Assembly: GCA_003550325.1 (NCBI GenBank)
Contig: QKWP01001217.1
Coordinates: 66,600-130,599 of the forward strand
Length of the DNA stretch: 64,000 nucleotides
Reading direction: 5' to 3'
DNA from: Gigaspora rosea
Taxonomy: Eukaryota; Glomeromycota; Glomeromycetes; Diversisporales; Gigasporaceae
The translations under genes and the position numbers were made by a program. Under the pieces are notes generated by a model. That model did not search any database and was not told where the DNA came from. It was given only the letters and a program-made list of their open reading frames with translations. Shown in pieces: positions 34,755-47,616 of this stretch. How positions within the stretch are numbered: the first letter of the stretch is position 1; every line of letters starts with the position of its first letter.

Positions 34755-34981
34755 GTCGCGGCTGAAGCTGGAAATGGCTGAAGCTGGAAATTAGAGGTCT
34801 TGATTTAAAACTATAAGCCCTGCTAAAATCCAACTATACTCTTTTATTATAAACCCTAACCCTAAATACTAATCAAACTATAAAAAAAAATCGTACAAAA
34901 TGCATTCCAAAATTTTTTGTAAATTTCATATTAAAATATTTAAAATTTCCAGCTTCAGCCATTTCCAGCTTCAGCCACGAC
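34755..34981. mobile_element. TIR element with doubled terminal motif, TSD ATTTATT
   Basis: Both ends carry GGCTGAAGCTGGAAAT twice in tandem, inverted between ends. The 7-bp flank ATTTATT is duplicated at 34748-34754 and 34982-34988. The interior includes AAACCCTAACCCTAAA. There is no ORF. Confidence 0.8.
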
Positions 34982-34988
34982 ATTTATT

Positions 34989-35986
34989 AATTTCTAGAAC
35001 TATAAAGTTCCACCTGCAAATTATATAGTTTCACCTGCAAACTTTGTAGCTTCAAAAATTTAGAATTATTTCTTTAAAAACTTACTTCTAATTTTTGCAA
35101 TGAAATTTAAAGGTTTTAACGTTTGTATTTATCTTTTGATTGAATTTCGATAAAATAAAAAAACATTTGCCTTTATTGCATTTTTGTACTCCGTTAATTT
35201 TATATAGCAAAAAGGATCTACCATTTGCATATATATAATTTAATTAGTAATACGGTCTACCCTTAAATAACGTGATCAGTATCTAAGTACATGTTTTCGA
35301 AAAGTTAACGGAAATTTTTGTTTGTTGATAGTATACATTTCCGAAACCTGCAGACAGTTTAGGTTGGCCAAATTCATATTACCCGGCCAAAATTATGCTT
35401 TTAATTTTGTCCGAAATGGTGTAGTTACACTGGATAAAAAATTGTAAAAATATCGATTTACCTATGATTTGGCGTAAAAATATCGATTTATATTGATCTA
35501 TATAAATCAATATTTTTCCGTGTCCCTGACGTACGGGTTAGCACTATGCTAGTTTAGGTATAACGGGTTTTTAAGGTTGGCTTAGGATTATTGTTTATCA
35601 GTAATTAGGTTATGAACTACACAATTATGATATTAGTTCGGAGCAGAAAAGAATAATTTCTTATAATTGTTTAATCGTTGTAATTATACTTTTCAAACTC
35701 TAGTGGTCCAAGACCAAAATCTTAGGTCTCAAACCAATATCGGTGGTAGATCTATGGGCTCAGACCACACTGTACGTGGTTCGAAACCAAGGTCTGTGGT
35801 CCGGGACCATTGTATGTCAAATCTTTCCACTAAATGGGGAACCGTTAAAGCCAGGTTCGTTTATTATTTAATTAAAATTAGGGTAATGGTTAATTAGGAG
35901 TTAGGGTTAGAGATGTCTTATAGGTAAAATTTTCTTCCCGTAATTCTCCGAGACAGGTTTAGACACTCGTTACTTGTTTTTGTCTC
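34989..35986. other. Intergenic with short palindromic words
   Basis: A palindromic AAAAATATCGATTTATATTG-type stretch lies near 35475-35515, and GGTCC/GGACC-rich inverted words near 35703-35820. The small ORF across the latter is not convincing. Confidence 0.4.
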
Positions 35987-35994
35987 GTCAGGGC

Positions 35995-37031
35995 TAAAGA
36001 TGCCTGACGAAATGTTTTTTGCGATGATGAAATGGTTTCGTCATGGTTTCGTCATGACGAAACCTTGACGATTGACGAAACCCCCGACGATTGACGAAAC
36101 CTATGACGAATTGACGAAATCTATGACGAATTGACGAAATCTATGACGAATTGACGAAACATATGACGAATTGACGAAACTTTGACAAACCTTTAACAAT
36201 TGATAAACCTTGAAAAATCGATTCAGGAACCCCTTTAGCATAATGATCTTGGATACACTAAACCTTAAATTGCTTCAAAAGAATGTTATTTCATTATAAG
36301 GTTTCATTGGCTTTTTTCTTTTTTCTCTTTCGCATGTCACGTGTTCAAATTTATATGTCGGGTTGATCCGGAATAGTCAAAATTGTGCACGCGTTTATTT
36401 TCGTCGATTCCGGATAAATCCGACATATATTCCGAACATCGAAAATACTTGAAAACCAATGTTTAAATCGACCTTGGTGCACTAATTAAAAATGACGGGA
36501 CGAAATGTTACACATAATGAGCACCAATCTATCGCTGTAGTCTCCAACAACACCTTAACTCTAAACTTCTATCTTTACGCGCTTTGTTTATTTACAAAAT
36601 TTAATTTCCTTTTTTGATTTGTTATTCGTAAATAAGTAAAATCACGATGGATAACGAGAATGTAATGGATATCTTAATATGTATATATTGTTATCCAACC
36701 TATATTGATTCTCTATCGCTGCTATTAATTATGCATTATAGCATGCTCTGTTAAAACATCGTTTTTAGCTCTTATCGTTATTGACCGCGACTTTCATATG
36801 GAATTGCCTAAAAGGTTAATTAGGTTATATTCTTTTCTATATTAGACCCTTTTACGGGTTATTAAAACACTTGTTAATTTTTATAAACGCGGTAATTAAC
36901 TCTATCTTGTATGAATATAACTCATCAGGTTTCGTCATAGGTTTCGTCAATTCGTCAATTGGAAGTCACCTGACGAAATGGTTTCGTCATTCGTCAATGA
37001 CGAATGATTCGTCATTCGTCAGGCATCTTTA
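35995..37031. mobile_element. hAT-like element, 1.04 kb, TSD GTCAGGGC
   Basis: Ends are TAAAGATGCCTGACGA and the inverse TCGTCAGGCATCTTTA. A perfect 8-bp duplication GTCAGGGC lies at 35987-35994 and 37032-37039. Next to the left end is a minisatellite of about 19 bp (TATGACGAATTGACGAAAC, 36055-36205); inverted GTTTCGTCAATTCGTC text precedes the right end. No transposase is present. Confidence 0.9.
36055..36205. repeat. TGACGAAA minisatellite inside the hAT element
   Basis: There are about seven or eight copies of a 15-19 bp unit ending TTGACGAAAC or TTGACGAAAT. The core CTGACGAAAT also occurs in the element's own termini. Confidence 0.85.
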
Positions 37032-37039
37032 GTCAGGGC

Positions 37040-37660
37040 TCATCCGTGACGATCAAAAATTTACGATTTGATTGGCTGTCAGTCACGTGAACGAACCTGC
37101 GACCTAAAAGGGTAAGCTAATACAAGGCAAGTTACACAAAGAAAATTATGCAACGAATTTTTCGTGACAATGTCCATTGATTCCTAAATTATCGAACCAA
37201 CAGAATCAACAACAGTGCACTACCGTAAATGTGCATGTTCGTACGTACAAGATTCCCACCATGAATTAGACCCGTGAACCACAAAATCTTTACTAATCAA
37301 ATGCGGTTTTTTCAAATAGCTAGACCGCCTATTATAATTACAAAGTGATATGTGCTTTGAATTTATCTAACCTCTGGCCCCGGGGTCTACTAAATGGGTT
37401 AAAAATTAATGGAATGTAACAGACCCGGTCTTGTATATGCACATTTACGTCATTTGTTGAATGATGCAAACATATAAAAATAAAGATAACCAACTAAATG
37501 AATTTTGTGCTCAATTAAAAATCATTAAATTTTCTTTTGGGGTTGTTTCACTCGTAGAAAAATATTCCCACACTTGATAGTCAATAAAAACTAGTAAACC
37601 ATAATTTATTAATCAGTAAAAAAGGATTGATGTTTATATTTCATGCATTAGATATTATAA
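37040..37660. other. Upstream flank of the orphan gene
   Basis: No gene or clear repeat is seen. Composition is less AT-extreme near 37060-37460 and becomes AT-rich just before the start codon. Confidence 0.4.
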
Positions 37661-37667
37661 TCTCATA

Positions 37668-38165
37668 ATGAACAAAGGAAAACAACCAACTTCTGCTTCG
37701 ACAAAAAAAACCACCTCAACTTCAGCTAAAAGAAAAAAACCTCCTGATTCATCTTCTGATTCATCTCCTGATTCATCTCCTGAACTTTCTCCTGAAGAAG
37801 AAGAAGACTATTTAACACGCCTTTGTAGTATTCGTATTAAACGATTTTTTCAAGGTCAATTTGAAATTAAAATATTTAATATCAATCATGATATCCAATT
37901 TGAAATTATTGATGCTCGAAGTAGTGATTCACTTGTAACAATTGACAATACAGGAAGTTTCGTTTATGCCCTCTTAATTAAAATAAACAACAATAATCGT
38001 AATGGAATACGTTTTAATTATAATGGTCACAGTGTAGAACTTCTTCATTTTCATATATCGTTAAATACGCAAGGTTACAACAAGGGTTATGTCGGAACTG
38101 ATGCGAATGGAAATCTCACACTTAGAATTATCCATACAAATCCCCAAAACTCCATTGTTCATTAA
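37668..38165 (+). CDS. Hypothetical protein, 165 aa, intronless
   Basis: This is a single ORF from ATG (A at -3) to TAA. Residues 1-50 are disordered-looking: Ser/Thr/Lys-rich, then SSDSSPDSSPELSPEEEED, with a basic patch AKRKKP near 20-25 that could act as a nuclear signal. Residues 52-160 alternate hydrophobic and polar residues in a way that suggests beta strands (RRFFQGQFEIKIF-like, FVYALLIKIN, GHSVELLHFHISL). There is no signal peptide or membrane segment. I recognise no family. It stands alone among repeats; composition and codon use are protein-like, so I take it as a real lineage-specific gene. Extra exons cannot be excluded. Confidence 0.65.
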   Translation: MNKGKQPTSASTKKTTSTSAKRKKPPDSSSDSSPDSSPELSPEEEEDYLTRLCSIRIKRFFQGQFEIKIFNINHDIQFEIIDARSSDSLVTIDNTGSFVYALLIKINNNNRNGIRFNYNGHSVELLHFHISLNTQGYNKGYVGTDANGNLTLRIIHTNPQNSIVH

Positions 38166-38284
38166 TCAAGGGTGTTCTCAACCATTTCAATCATTGATTT
38201 AATGATCGAATGGCGCTCAATCATCACAATCAATGACAATATTAATAGAATTAAATGCTTGAGCATACCTTTTTTCTTTTGTTC

Positions 38285-38440
38285 ATGACCTTCACTAGGC
38301 CACCCAAAACATCTAAAAAATCAAACAAAAAAAATTCTATTCAACTGACTGCCGAAGCTTCAACTTTAGCTGCATTGGCTTATCCTTTTAATGATTATAT
38401 CAATTTAAATTTTTTTTTTTTTTTTGCATCAGCTCATTAG
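38285..38440 (+). pseudogene. Possible short ORF or exon downstream of the orphan gene
   Basis: ATG at 38285 opens MTFTRPPKTSKKSNKKNS and then a hydrophobic stretch, ending after a T-run that encodes FFFFF. The lysine-rich start recalls the neighbour's N-terminus. It may be a degraded paralogue or chance. Confidence 0.25.
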
Positions 38441-38479
38441 TAGCTATACAGAAACAACCCCAATTTTTTTATGCTATTA

Positions 38480-38515
38480 TTATATTATTAATAATAATAA
38501 TAATTATTATTATTA

Positions 38516-38551
<36 letters not shown>

Positions 38552-38552
38552 T
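38480..38552. repeat. TTA/ATA trinucleotide microsatellite
   Basis: Runs of AAT then ATT/TTA triplets with one phase change, about 24 triplets. Confidence 0.95.
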
Positions 38553-38874
38553 TAAAAGGTGTGTTGTATTTATTATGTTCGTATCAAGGTATCGATTATT
38601 TGTCTTAAAAGCTTCGAGCATTAACAATAAAATGGTCACTTTTTTTGGATCGGATAGAAACTTGGTGAGAATTTATTGTTTATTATTATGTTTGAATTCA
38701 TGAGCGACTTTTATCAATGACAAATTTTGGTGAAAAAAGGTGGTATATAACTTACTGATCTGCTCATCGCAATGGTAACTCACTTGATTCATTTATTCGA
38801 TTTCCGACTAATTATAAATTTACTTCCAATCCATTGAATGAGGTGCTTGAGAACACCCTAAATTAGGTAATACC

Positions 38875-39161
38875 TAGGGATGGTAAAGTTCCTAGGTCCA
38901 GAACCTAAGAACCTGGTTTTAGAACCTGGTTCTTAAAACCATGTTCCAATTTTGGAACCTAGGTTCTTAGATTCATGATAGGTTTTTAGGTTCTTAGTTT
39001 CTTAGTTTCTTAGATTTATGATAGATTTTAGGTTCTTAGGTTCGAACCAGGTTTTGGAACCAGTTTTTGGAACTTTTTAAAAACCAGGTTCTTAGGTTTT
39101 TGAAATGGAACTTAAAGGTTCTAAACCAAAAACCGAACCTAAACCAACCTAACCATCCTTA
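38875..39161. mobile_element. hAT-like MITE, 287 bp
   Basis: Ends are TAGGGATGGTAAAGTTCC and the inverse ending AACCATCCTTA. The 8-bp flanks GTAATACC (38867-38874) and GTATTACC (39162-39169) match at 7 of 8. The interior is repeated GGTTCTTAGGTTC-type text. Confidence 0.85.
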
Positions 39162-39169
39162 GTATTACC

Positions 39170-42150
39170 TAAAGTAGTATAGTTTGAATGTAATTGAGTA
39201 GGACATTAAAATTGGAAATGTATTATACATATACTAGAATATGCATACTTACTTGTTGGACATACTACTTTGTATATACAATATGTTATAATTATTGTAC
39301 AGCCAATTTTAATATTATTGTAATGAAATATTAAATATATGCATTAGATAACAGTGTAAATAAAAAGGAATCTATCTATGATTTAAATTATTGATTCTTT
39401 CATGCAAAATATCAAACAATTAATTATAAGTTCAAGCATAAGTCTAATAATTAAAATCTCATTTATAAGAATTTTTTTAAATAAAACAAAGAAATAAACT
39501 ATCTATAAGCAAAAACATAATTATGTGTAACCTTATTCAAAAGTTTTAAAAAAAGCAAAATTTAATAACATAGCCAGATTTATTGAAAATTATATAAAGA
39601 AAGTAAAACAAAATAACATATGGCTCAGTATAATTAGAATTTAAATAATGCAAAAACTTAATTGGCCAAAAAAAATTTTAATTAAAATACAAATCTGTCT
39701 AATAAAAAATTTAAAGAAAGTAAAGATCTAATAATGTATGAATTGTCTAATAAAATTCAAAAAAAAAACAAAAATCCAATAATATGTGATTCTATCTAAT
39801 AAGAATTTAAAGAAATAAAGTCCTAATAATGCCTAACTAATCTACCCAAGACAATTTTAAAAAAAGCAAAAATAAATTAATGCTGACATCATTCAATAAA
39901 AATTTAAATAAGACCTAATTAGTTGTTTTTTAAACATAAGACCATAAATGAGTAAAAAAAGTATAGTTGTACATAAAATCCATACAATAACTGTAAATTA
40001 CTGTTTAGAGTATCATATAGTTATTGTATATTACATGTTCAAGTAAGAAATTCATACTTCTTACAATTACATATAAGATACATATATATTTAATAAATTA
40101 TTTTTTGCAAATATTAATTTATTAATAATGCAAATACAATATGTAACTACAATATAAAGATACAATATAATTTCATAAACTATTTAAATTATAATATTCT
40201 TGTTCAAATCCATATTCACACTTTTTGATTGTATTAGCAATTCATAATTCTTTTAGTTTTCTTCTTTTTTTCAATTAAAAGCATATGTTTCATTTTCCAA
40301 TCATTCTATTGGTATTAATAATAATTAATTGTTACTTTTTGCATCTGATAAAAGATCATTTTTGTCTAATATATTTTTAGTTGGTCTTTGTAATTTTTTA
40401 TTTTTGGGGGTTTGTATAGCATGTTTTTGTGCTAAAGTATTAGTTTCCTGTTAGCTATAAAATAAGTAATGTAAGTTTGATAAGTTTTAAATTATTAAAT
40501 AATTTTACTTACTGCTTTATTAGATAGCTAAAATTTTTTATTTGATACAATTTTATCATGCCCATTAAAATTAATATAATATTTTATTTTTATATTGCAT
40601 ATCTAACTTTTGTCCTCTGAAATTAAATTAAAAGACATTGTCAAAAAATAAAAAAGGCTTTCAAGTTTATTCTGGATTCAATTTTCAAAAACCTGTTGAA
40701 TACATATTTATATAATTATATTATATTTGGCATTATTATAATTCAGTTTTCTATAAATTGAGTCTAACAAGTAATTAACAATAAACTTGAAGCTTAAGCC
40801 TTATTTTTTCTTGGCAATACTTAGATTGATATACAAAAAAAAAATAATAACTACAATATTTTTGTAATTAATTTAAGTTGTTTTTTCTTTATAATTACTT
40901 TAAAAAATGTGCTATTTCTGTAAAATAGTGCTATATAGCAATTATTAATGAATATTTTGAAGATTTTTGGATTAAGTAATACAATAATATATGAGGTTTT
41001 TTGCTTAAAAATAGCCTATAGTACTAGAAAATTTTTTGAATAATAGTAAATAAAGATTGTATAACCAAAACAACTCTAACTTGATTTTTTGCTAATTTTA
41101 GATATGATCTTTACAAAACTTTTGTTATTGAATAAAATTAAATTGTGTAATGATGTCCCATACAAAATTGATAGTAAAATATTTATCCACTATGCCAATC
41201 ATTTTTATTCAATTTTTAAATATTCAAAAAATTTTCTATTAAATTTCTGGACTTCAATAATTCATTTTAATATTAAGTTAACTAGTTATAAAATTTATAT
41301 AAAATAACTTTGCATTTTATAACTTAAAATTTAACAAAAATCTCAATTTTGGTGTCTTTGGTAAAACTAAACTAACCCATTTAAAAAATAATTTAATTGT
41401 TTTTACTTTTTAAATAATATTATATTTTATTAGAAACTACTTACTAATAAGATTTTTATTTGTTAATAAAGATTCTATTTCTATTTTAATTTTGAGAATA
41501 AATCTCTTTTTATATAATTTTCTATTTATAATATTATTAATAATAAATCTATTTCTATATAAAGAATTATATATATTGTAATTTATAACTTTTATACCAA
41601 ACTATACTACTTAATCTAATATGTAAGAGAGTAAGGAATGTTTAAATAAAAGAGAATATAAACAAGAAAACAAAAGAACAGAATAAAAAACAAAAGATTT
41701 ATAATCAAAGTATAATATTAGTTTATTATATATAAAATGTCAAGTACAAGAAATTTTAAAAGAAAATAAATATAAAGAACAAAATCTAAAAAAAAGATGA
41801 ATTGAACTTGCTCTGTATTAAGAAAAAAGCAAGCTTTATATATCTTTTAAAAACTTAAAATAATGAAATAATGAGACTATAAGATAATAAGATATTAAGA
41901 TAATGAAACAATGAAATAATAAGACAATAAGATAATGAGATAGTGAATAACAGGTTATTATTATATTGTATCAAATTATAGTAAAATTATTTCTTTTTGA
42001 AGAGCAAAAAAAGTTTTTCTAATAAAACAATATTAAAAAATTGATTGGTTCAATAAAATTTGTATTATATTTAATATTAGAATAAAGCCAAAAACAGATA
42101 ATGCTAAAATTTGCAGTCTCAATTTGAAACTTTAAGTCTTGCTAAAATTT
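39170..42150. other. Long AT-rich intergenic stretch
   Basis: No gene is supported. A degenerate tandem of about 60 bp (TCTAATAA...AATTTAAAGAAA...TAATAATG) spans roughly 39640-39920, and a GATAATGAAATAATGAGA-type microsatellite-like run spans 41860-41950. The 72-codon ORF near 41089 is AT-rich chance text. Confidence 0.45.
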
Positions 42151-42155
42151 ACATA

Positions 42156-42514
42156 TGGGCCCTCAAAAGTAGAAACCAGACAATTTAGCAGATCACAGGT
42201 TTTGAGAAAATCGGCAAAAACTAATTGTTACACAAAATCAAAACAATCTAAACATAGTATATTCATGATTAACAAACCTGTTTTAAACAGGATTATCAGA
42301 TCTATAGACTGTAAATTGCTTCAAAATCGCAGTAATCTATTTTTAAATTATAGCGTCAAAAGCTTTTAACTGTTGTATCACAAAAATTTATTAAGTGATC
42401 AGACTTTCATTATTAAGTAAAAAAGTTTTGTCATTAAATTTTACACCTGATTAATCAAACAGGTTAATTTTCAAAAAATTGTCAAATTGTCTGGTTACTA
42501 CTTTTGAGAGCCCA
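42156..42514. mobile_element. TA-flanked TIR MITE, 359 bp
   Basis: Ends are TGGGCCCTCAAAAGTAG and the inverse ending CTTTTGAGAGCCCA, followed inward by AACCAGACAATTT arms. TA lies at 42154-42155 and 42515-42516, as in Tc1/mariner-type insertions. The ORF overlapping it is incidental. Confidence 0.8.
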
Positions 42515-42516
42515 TA

Positions 42517-44370
42517 TATTCAAATCTACCAAACCTTACTCTAACTCTATAAGACAAAAACAAAAAAACAACAAAATAATTTTAAAATTTCATATCAAAA
42601 TAGATCAAAAATTTCAAAATTATCCAATTTCAACATCTTTTCTAATATTTAATAACAATATGATATTTTTCTAATTATAATAACAGATAATTAAAAATCT
42701 AATAAAATTGTACTAATATAACAATATATACTGAATAGCAAAAACTATTTATTTTTTTGATATTTTTTAAAGTATTAAAATTACAATATATAGACAAATT
42801 ATAATTAGCCAATCAGAACTTGTGATATATATATATTAACTAATTACAGGTTGTGTTATATATATTAAATTTGGTACACTTTAAAAAATGGATGGTTTTT
42901 GCTATTTAGTACTGTATAAAAAATTTTAATTAGTTTTTTAATATAAACTTAATATAATTTATAAATATATATTAAGTGCTTTTTTAACTATATAATTAGT
43001 TTTTATAAACTTGAACTAAACTAAACTTAGATCAAGTTCAGGTTCAGGTTTAATATTGAACTGGACTTGAGCTTGATGCTTTTTAATGTGTTAAAGTTCA
43101 GTCAGTATTGAACTTTTAGAGTTAATTTAAGTTTAGGTTAAGTTTAGTTTAAAGTTATAAACATATTTAGATTTAGTTATTATATTTGGCTATAATTTTA
43201 TAAAACTACTAATTTAAATTAGTTAAAATTTTCACTATAAATAGATATAATATTGGCTACAACATACCATATTAAAATTTCATACAATTTGGATTAGAAG
43301 TTTTTGAAAAATTGCTTAAAAACTAAAAATAATTTTTACAAGAGAATTTCTATTTGTACACATAGTGTATGTACACGGGTAATGTAAAAACAAACTAATA
43401 TCTTAAAATTTTGATTATGAAACCACTTTTTATCTTTTAATAAAAAAAATTCCTTGAAAAATTTTGGTGTAAATAACCCTTGCCATAATCCCAAACCCAC
43501 CCTTACTCTAACCATAAGCAAGGGTTTAATTTTTTGTTTGTAAACATTGTTTTGATTGATATGTTACACAATTTGTATATCAATTAATTATACTTATATA
43601 TAAACACTATGTGTAAATTAATAAATTTTCTTTTTACAAAATTACTTATTTGTTATAGTTTTAAGCAATTTCTCAAGAACTACTAATCCAAATTGTATAA
43701 AATTTTAGTATATAGTAGCCCAATATCATATTTATTTGCAATAAAAATTTTAAACTAATTAGAATTAGTATTATTTAGAAAATTATAAATGAATATATAT
43801 ATATAAATTCATATCTCTTTTAATTTTTTATACATTTCTACTATAATATAGTTGATTCTCTCAAAATTGGTATGCATAGTGAACAGGCTTTGTATCAGTT
43901 TTGTGAGGTTATTAGATTTAAAAACATTACAAACTATTAGATTTATATTTCAGAAATAGAGTTAGTAAATTAATTTTTTATTAGATTTACAGGTTATCAG
44001 TTTTGACAGGATTGGTTTTAAGAGGTTCAACTGTATTTGAATTTATATTTATACAGTCAGCCCTCTAGAACTGATTCTGTCTAAACCGATAACCTGCCAA
44101 AATCAGTTAAAAATCAATTTACCAGATACATGTTCTATAAGTAATAACTGATAACCTGCCATTTCTAATACTAAATCCATCCACCATGCATACCGGTTCT
44201 AAGAGGACTGACTGTATTTAACTTTAATTTTTTAAGTACTAGTTCTAATTAGTCAAAATTTTTATTGTAAATAGATTTGATATTGATCCTTAACTAATGT
44301 TCTGCAAAAAAGGATCTGAATAACTGAATGGATTCAATATTTTTAATGAGTATAAATATAGCATTTCAGG
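42517..44370. other. AT-rich intergenic
   Basis: A GGTTCAGGTTTAATATTGAAC-like arm near 43020-43110 resembles 54800-54950, suggesting remains of a hAT-like end. A pair of CAGGTTATCAG/CTGATAACCTGCC inverted phrases lies at 43990 and 44090-44160. There is no gene. Confidence 0.4.
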
Positions 44371-45492
44371 GTGCGGCGACTTAGAGAAGTTGGTAAGTTG
44401 TCACCCCCAAGTGGCAGGTCTAGGGTTCAAATCCCACTGACGACGCTTTGGAAAAATAGATCTGTGTTCTGGTAACTGTTTCTTGTTGATTAGTTGGGTA
44501 CATTACCTGTAGTCCTTGGTTACCATCTTGAATGGGAGCTTTCGGGCAAAGTTGTATCTTGTGACACAGACAAATCCAAGGAACCGAGAAAACAGAAACC
44601 CATTTGGCAAGACCCGAATAAAGAGGTAGCAAAGATCTTTGACGGTGCTACCAAAACTGGAATATTGGACCAAAGCTGAAGTACCTCAGAGACAAGGTCT
44701 ACCAACCTGGCCGCCGGATCAGGTACCAAGGAAAAAGGACCTATGTTATAGAAGTAGGTACCAGGGGGAGAAAAACCATGATGGCACCTAATGCCAGGTA
44801 GATCAACCCTTTCAGGCCAACTGGATTGGAAGTCTGGGAAAACCGGTGAAGGACCAGTAGAAAAGTGATGGTTGGAGCAAACCTTACAAGGGCAGAAGTA
44901 GGTATTAGTAAGAGGACAGGGTAACCCTGTCTCGCAAGTGTTGGCCTTAGTCATAGCAATAAGTACCGAAGTGTAGGTGAATACCTGATATGGAACAGGT
45001 ACTGCTTTACCAAGTCTCCCGTCGAGGATAACAGGACCAGGAATACCCGGCTGGGTCCTAAGGCAATGGATAAGTATCCGGAACTTGCTGACTGACTTAT
45101 GTAACAGGCCTGTTCTAGTGATACAAGATGGGTTGGCAGGTGGAACATGGATCAGAGAGTTTAAATAGGCAATTCCCATAGTTGGGTTGCAGGTATGGCA
45201 GCAAGTGTGGAACCCTTGGACGGACTACTTAAATTAAACACCAAAAGTGTACGTGTGGCTAAATGTATCCTTGTCTATGTGGATCAGAGGGTTTAAATAG
45301 GCAATTCCTGTAGTTGGATTGCAGGTATGGCAGCTAGTGTGGAACCCTTGGGCGGACTACTTAAATTAGACACCAAAAGTGTACATGTGGCTAGATGTAT
45401 TTTTGTCTATGTAACAAATGCTAGTATTTCCCTTAGAGGATACTGACAGCTCTAATATTTTGAATAAAATTTCTAAGTCCCAAGATGGGCAC
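44371..45492 (+). mobile_element. tRNA-headed non-coding retroposon, copy 3
   Basis: The head begins GTGCGGCGACTTAGAG, with an A-box-like TAGAGAAGTTGG (44382-44393) and a perfect B box GGTTCAAATCC (44424-44434). The body matches the copies at 9800-11130 and 23696-27019. The 3' end GAATAAAATTTCTAAG ... GATGGGCACTTTAA matches copy 1, not the LINE-type tail of copy 2. A 132-bp tandem duplication sits near the 3' end. A 219-codon antisense ORF (44520-45179) is not kept in the other copies and is not called. Confidence 0.7.
45149..45412. repeat. 132-bp tandem duplication in the retroposon
   Basis: Bases 45149-45280 (GGATCAGAGAGTTTAAATAG...) are repeated at 45281-45412 with few differences. Confidence 0.85.
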
Positions 45493-46850
45493 TTTAATTA
45501 AAAAAAGATAGATTAGTTTAGTAAATAAAAGTTTTATACGTGCTAACTTTGGAAATTTTTGATTTTTCTTATAAAATGGTTTTTTTTACTAAAACAATCT
45601 ATCTTTATAACTTAGAAAAAGTTGTTCAAAGTAAAATTTTACATTATATAACATGCTTTTTATATATATTTTACACTTTATTAAGTAAAATTATAAATTT
45701 TTAAAAAATAAATTTTTTGCCTATAAAATCGTGCAATTTGATTGGTCGAAGCAGGGGTGCGACAAATTTTTTTTTCTAAATAATATTCATTAATTCAAGT
45801 ATTTAAAATAAGTTATTAACAATTTTTACTTTTAATGAACATAAGCTATTTGAAGAAAATTTTAATTTAATGATATTGTTAACCTGTAAAATATCACAAA
45901 AACGGATATAACGTTTGAACCAGTAATCCAAATTCGATGAAACAACCACCATTCGACTCAGCTCACTGAGACGGTTCTAACGAGCTATGGTACATCTCTG
46001 TACGACCTCTAGTTGTCAAGATAGGAGTTGTCAAACATTTACTTCTATACTTATTATTAGATCAGCAATCTGATTGGCTAGGCGATTGCTGCGGGCAAAA
46101 ATCGTAGATCTGACATATCTAAAAGATGTCATATTTATAGCTTATATTCAGATATTTTATTTATTACATATATATTATTTATTACATATATTATATTTAT
46201 ACTAGTTATACTATATATTTTATTAATAATAGTTATAGTATATATTACACATGTAAAAGATATTGACCGTTACATTTGTAAAATTTCAATAAGTATAAAA
46301 GCGGCCAATGTGGACCCCAAGTTCAACATCGAGTCTTCATACTCTTTCAATAATAAAAACAACTATTAACTACACAAATCAAACAGTTATTAGTATCCTC
46401 ATATACTTTTAATTGTAGCCTCTTTCGTAATTGCAAATTGCCTTAAATCTTCTTTGTTAAGTTTTCTTAAAAACGCCATACTGACTTAGATATACCACAG
46501 TAACAAAGTTTGAAGTTACACAAAGTGTTCACTGTCTAAGATCACTCTAGTTACCTAATATCCTTGAAGAAGTGGAAAATAGGATAACAATATTTACCTA
46601 AATTATTTTCAAATTAAACCAATAAAAGTAACAAATTAGTCAATATAGTGGTTAGCACAGTAATTGGAATATTTCAATTATATTGATAATCTTTTAGAAT
46701 ACTATATTTTTATTTTATATATTTGTGTAAATGCAAAAAAAAAATTAAAATAATGCTAAAGTTTTAATTTCAAATAGCCTAATTTGTGAGTATAAAATTT
46801 TTAATAATTCTAAATAATTAAATTAAGTTATTCAAGTAATAGATATGCAT
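45493..46850. other. AT-rich intergenic with a dispersed repeat
   Basis: Bases 45900-46015 (ATAACGTTTGAACC ... GAGACGGTTCTAACGAG) resemble 62540-62640 inside the pogo-like element. No gene is seen. Confidence 0.4.
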
Positions 46851-47128
46851 ATTTCTAAAAATAAGCTAACAAAAAATTATACAAAAAAACATAGGTAGTT
46901 TATTTTTAAATTGTTAATTTTTTTATAAAATTGAAAAATGTACTAATAAATATTTATTTAAATAATACCAAATTTTTATTATAAATATATTTTATGTCTT
47001 GAACAAGTTTACTTAATATCACTTTTAATTTTTTATATATAGCAACTGCTAACAGGTTTTTTAAGATTTTTAAAAAAAATCAGAAAGTAGCTTATTTTTG
47101 GAGTAGCTTATTTTAAGGAATATATAGT
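46851..47128. mobile_element. AATAAGCTA-ended TIR-like element, copy 2
   Basis: Starts CTAAAAATAAGCTAAC and ends GGAGTAGCTTATTTTAAGG within TATATA-rich flanks. It contains the junction motif GAACAAGTTTACTTAATATC. Confidence 0.55.
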
Positions 47129-47616
47129 ATATACTATTTATTCTAATTTAATTTACTTTATAAAACTAAGCAAGTATAAAAAATAATTTATTAATTTAAT
47201 ACTTACAGGATAGCAAATAGGCATAGTAAAAGATTTCAGCAAGTGTAATAATATATATTTATTGCTACAAATTTGTACTATTGTATTTTCAAATGAAAAA
47301 CATTAATTAAAGTTAAATTATGTATAGCAAGAAAAATTTACTTACACATATATGTATGTACTTTATTTTCAACTTTAAATAAGATAGATAGTATATAAAT
47401 ACCACTTGTTAAGCTAGGTTTAATTAATAAAAATTAAATTATATTTTATATTTGCCCAGCATGTTTTTGTTTCTATTGGCTAAATTTAAAAAAAAATTAA
47501 CAATTTTAATTTTGGATTTTTAGACCTAGCCAGATTATAAAAACCAAAAAATTAATTTTGTATGGCCTAATCTAGCAGAATTAAAATTTACAAAACTTTT
47601 AAAAAAATTTTATATA
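47129..47616. other. AT-rich spacer
   Basis: No supported feature. Confidence 0.4.

Noticed and set aside
44520-45179. 219-codon minus-strand ORF, the longest in the window
   Set aside because: It lies antisense across the non-coding retroposon. The equivalent regions at 9864-10211 and 25866-26057 are not open in a matching frame, and no domain is visible.
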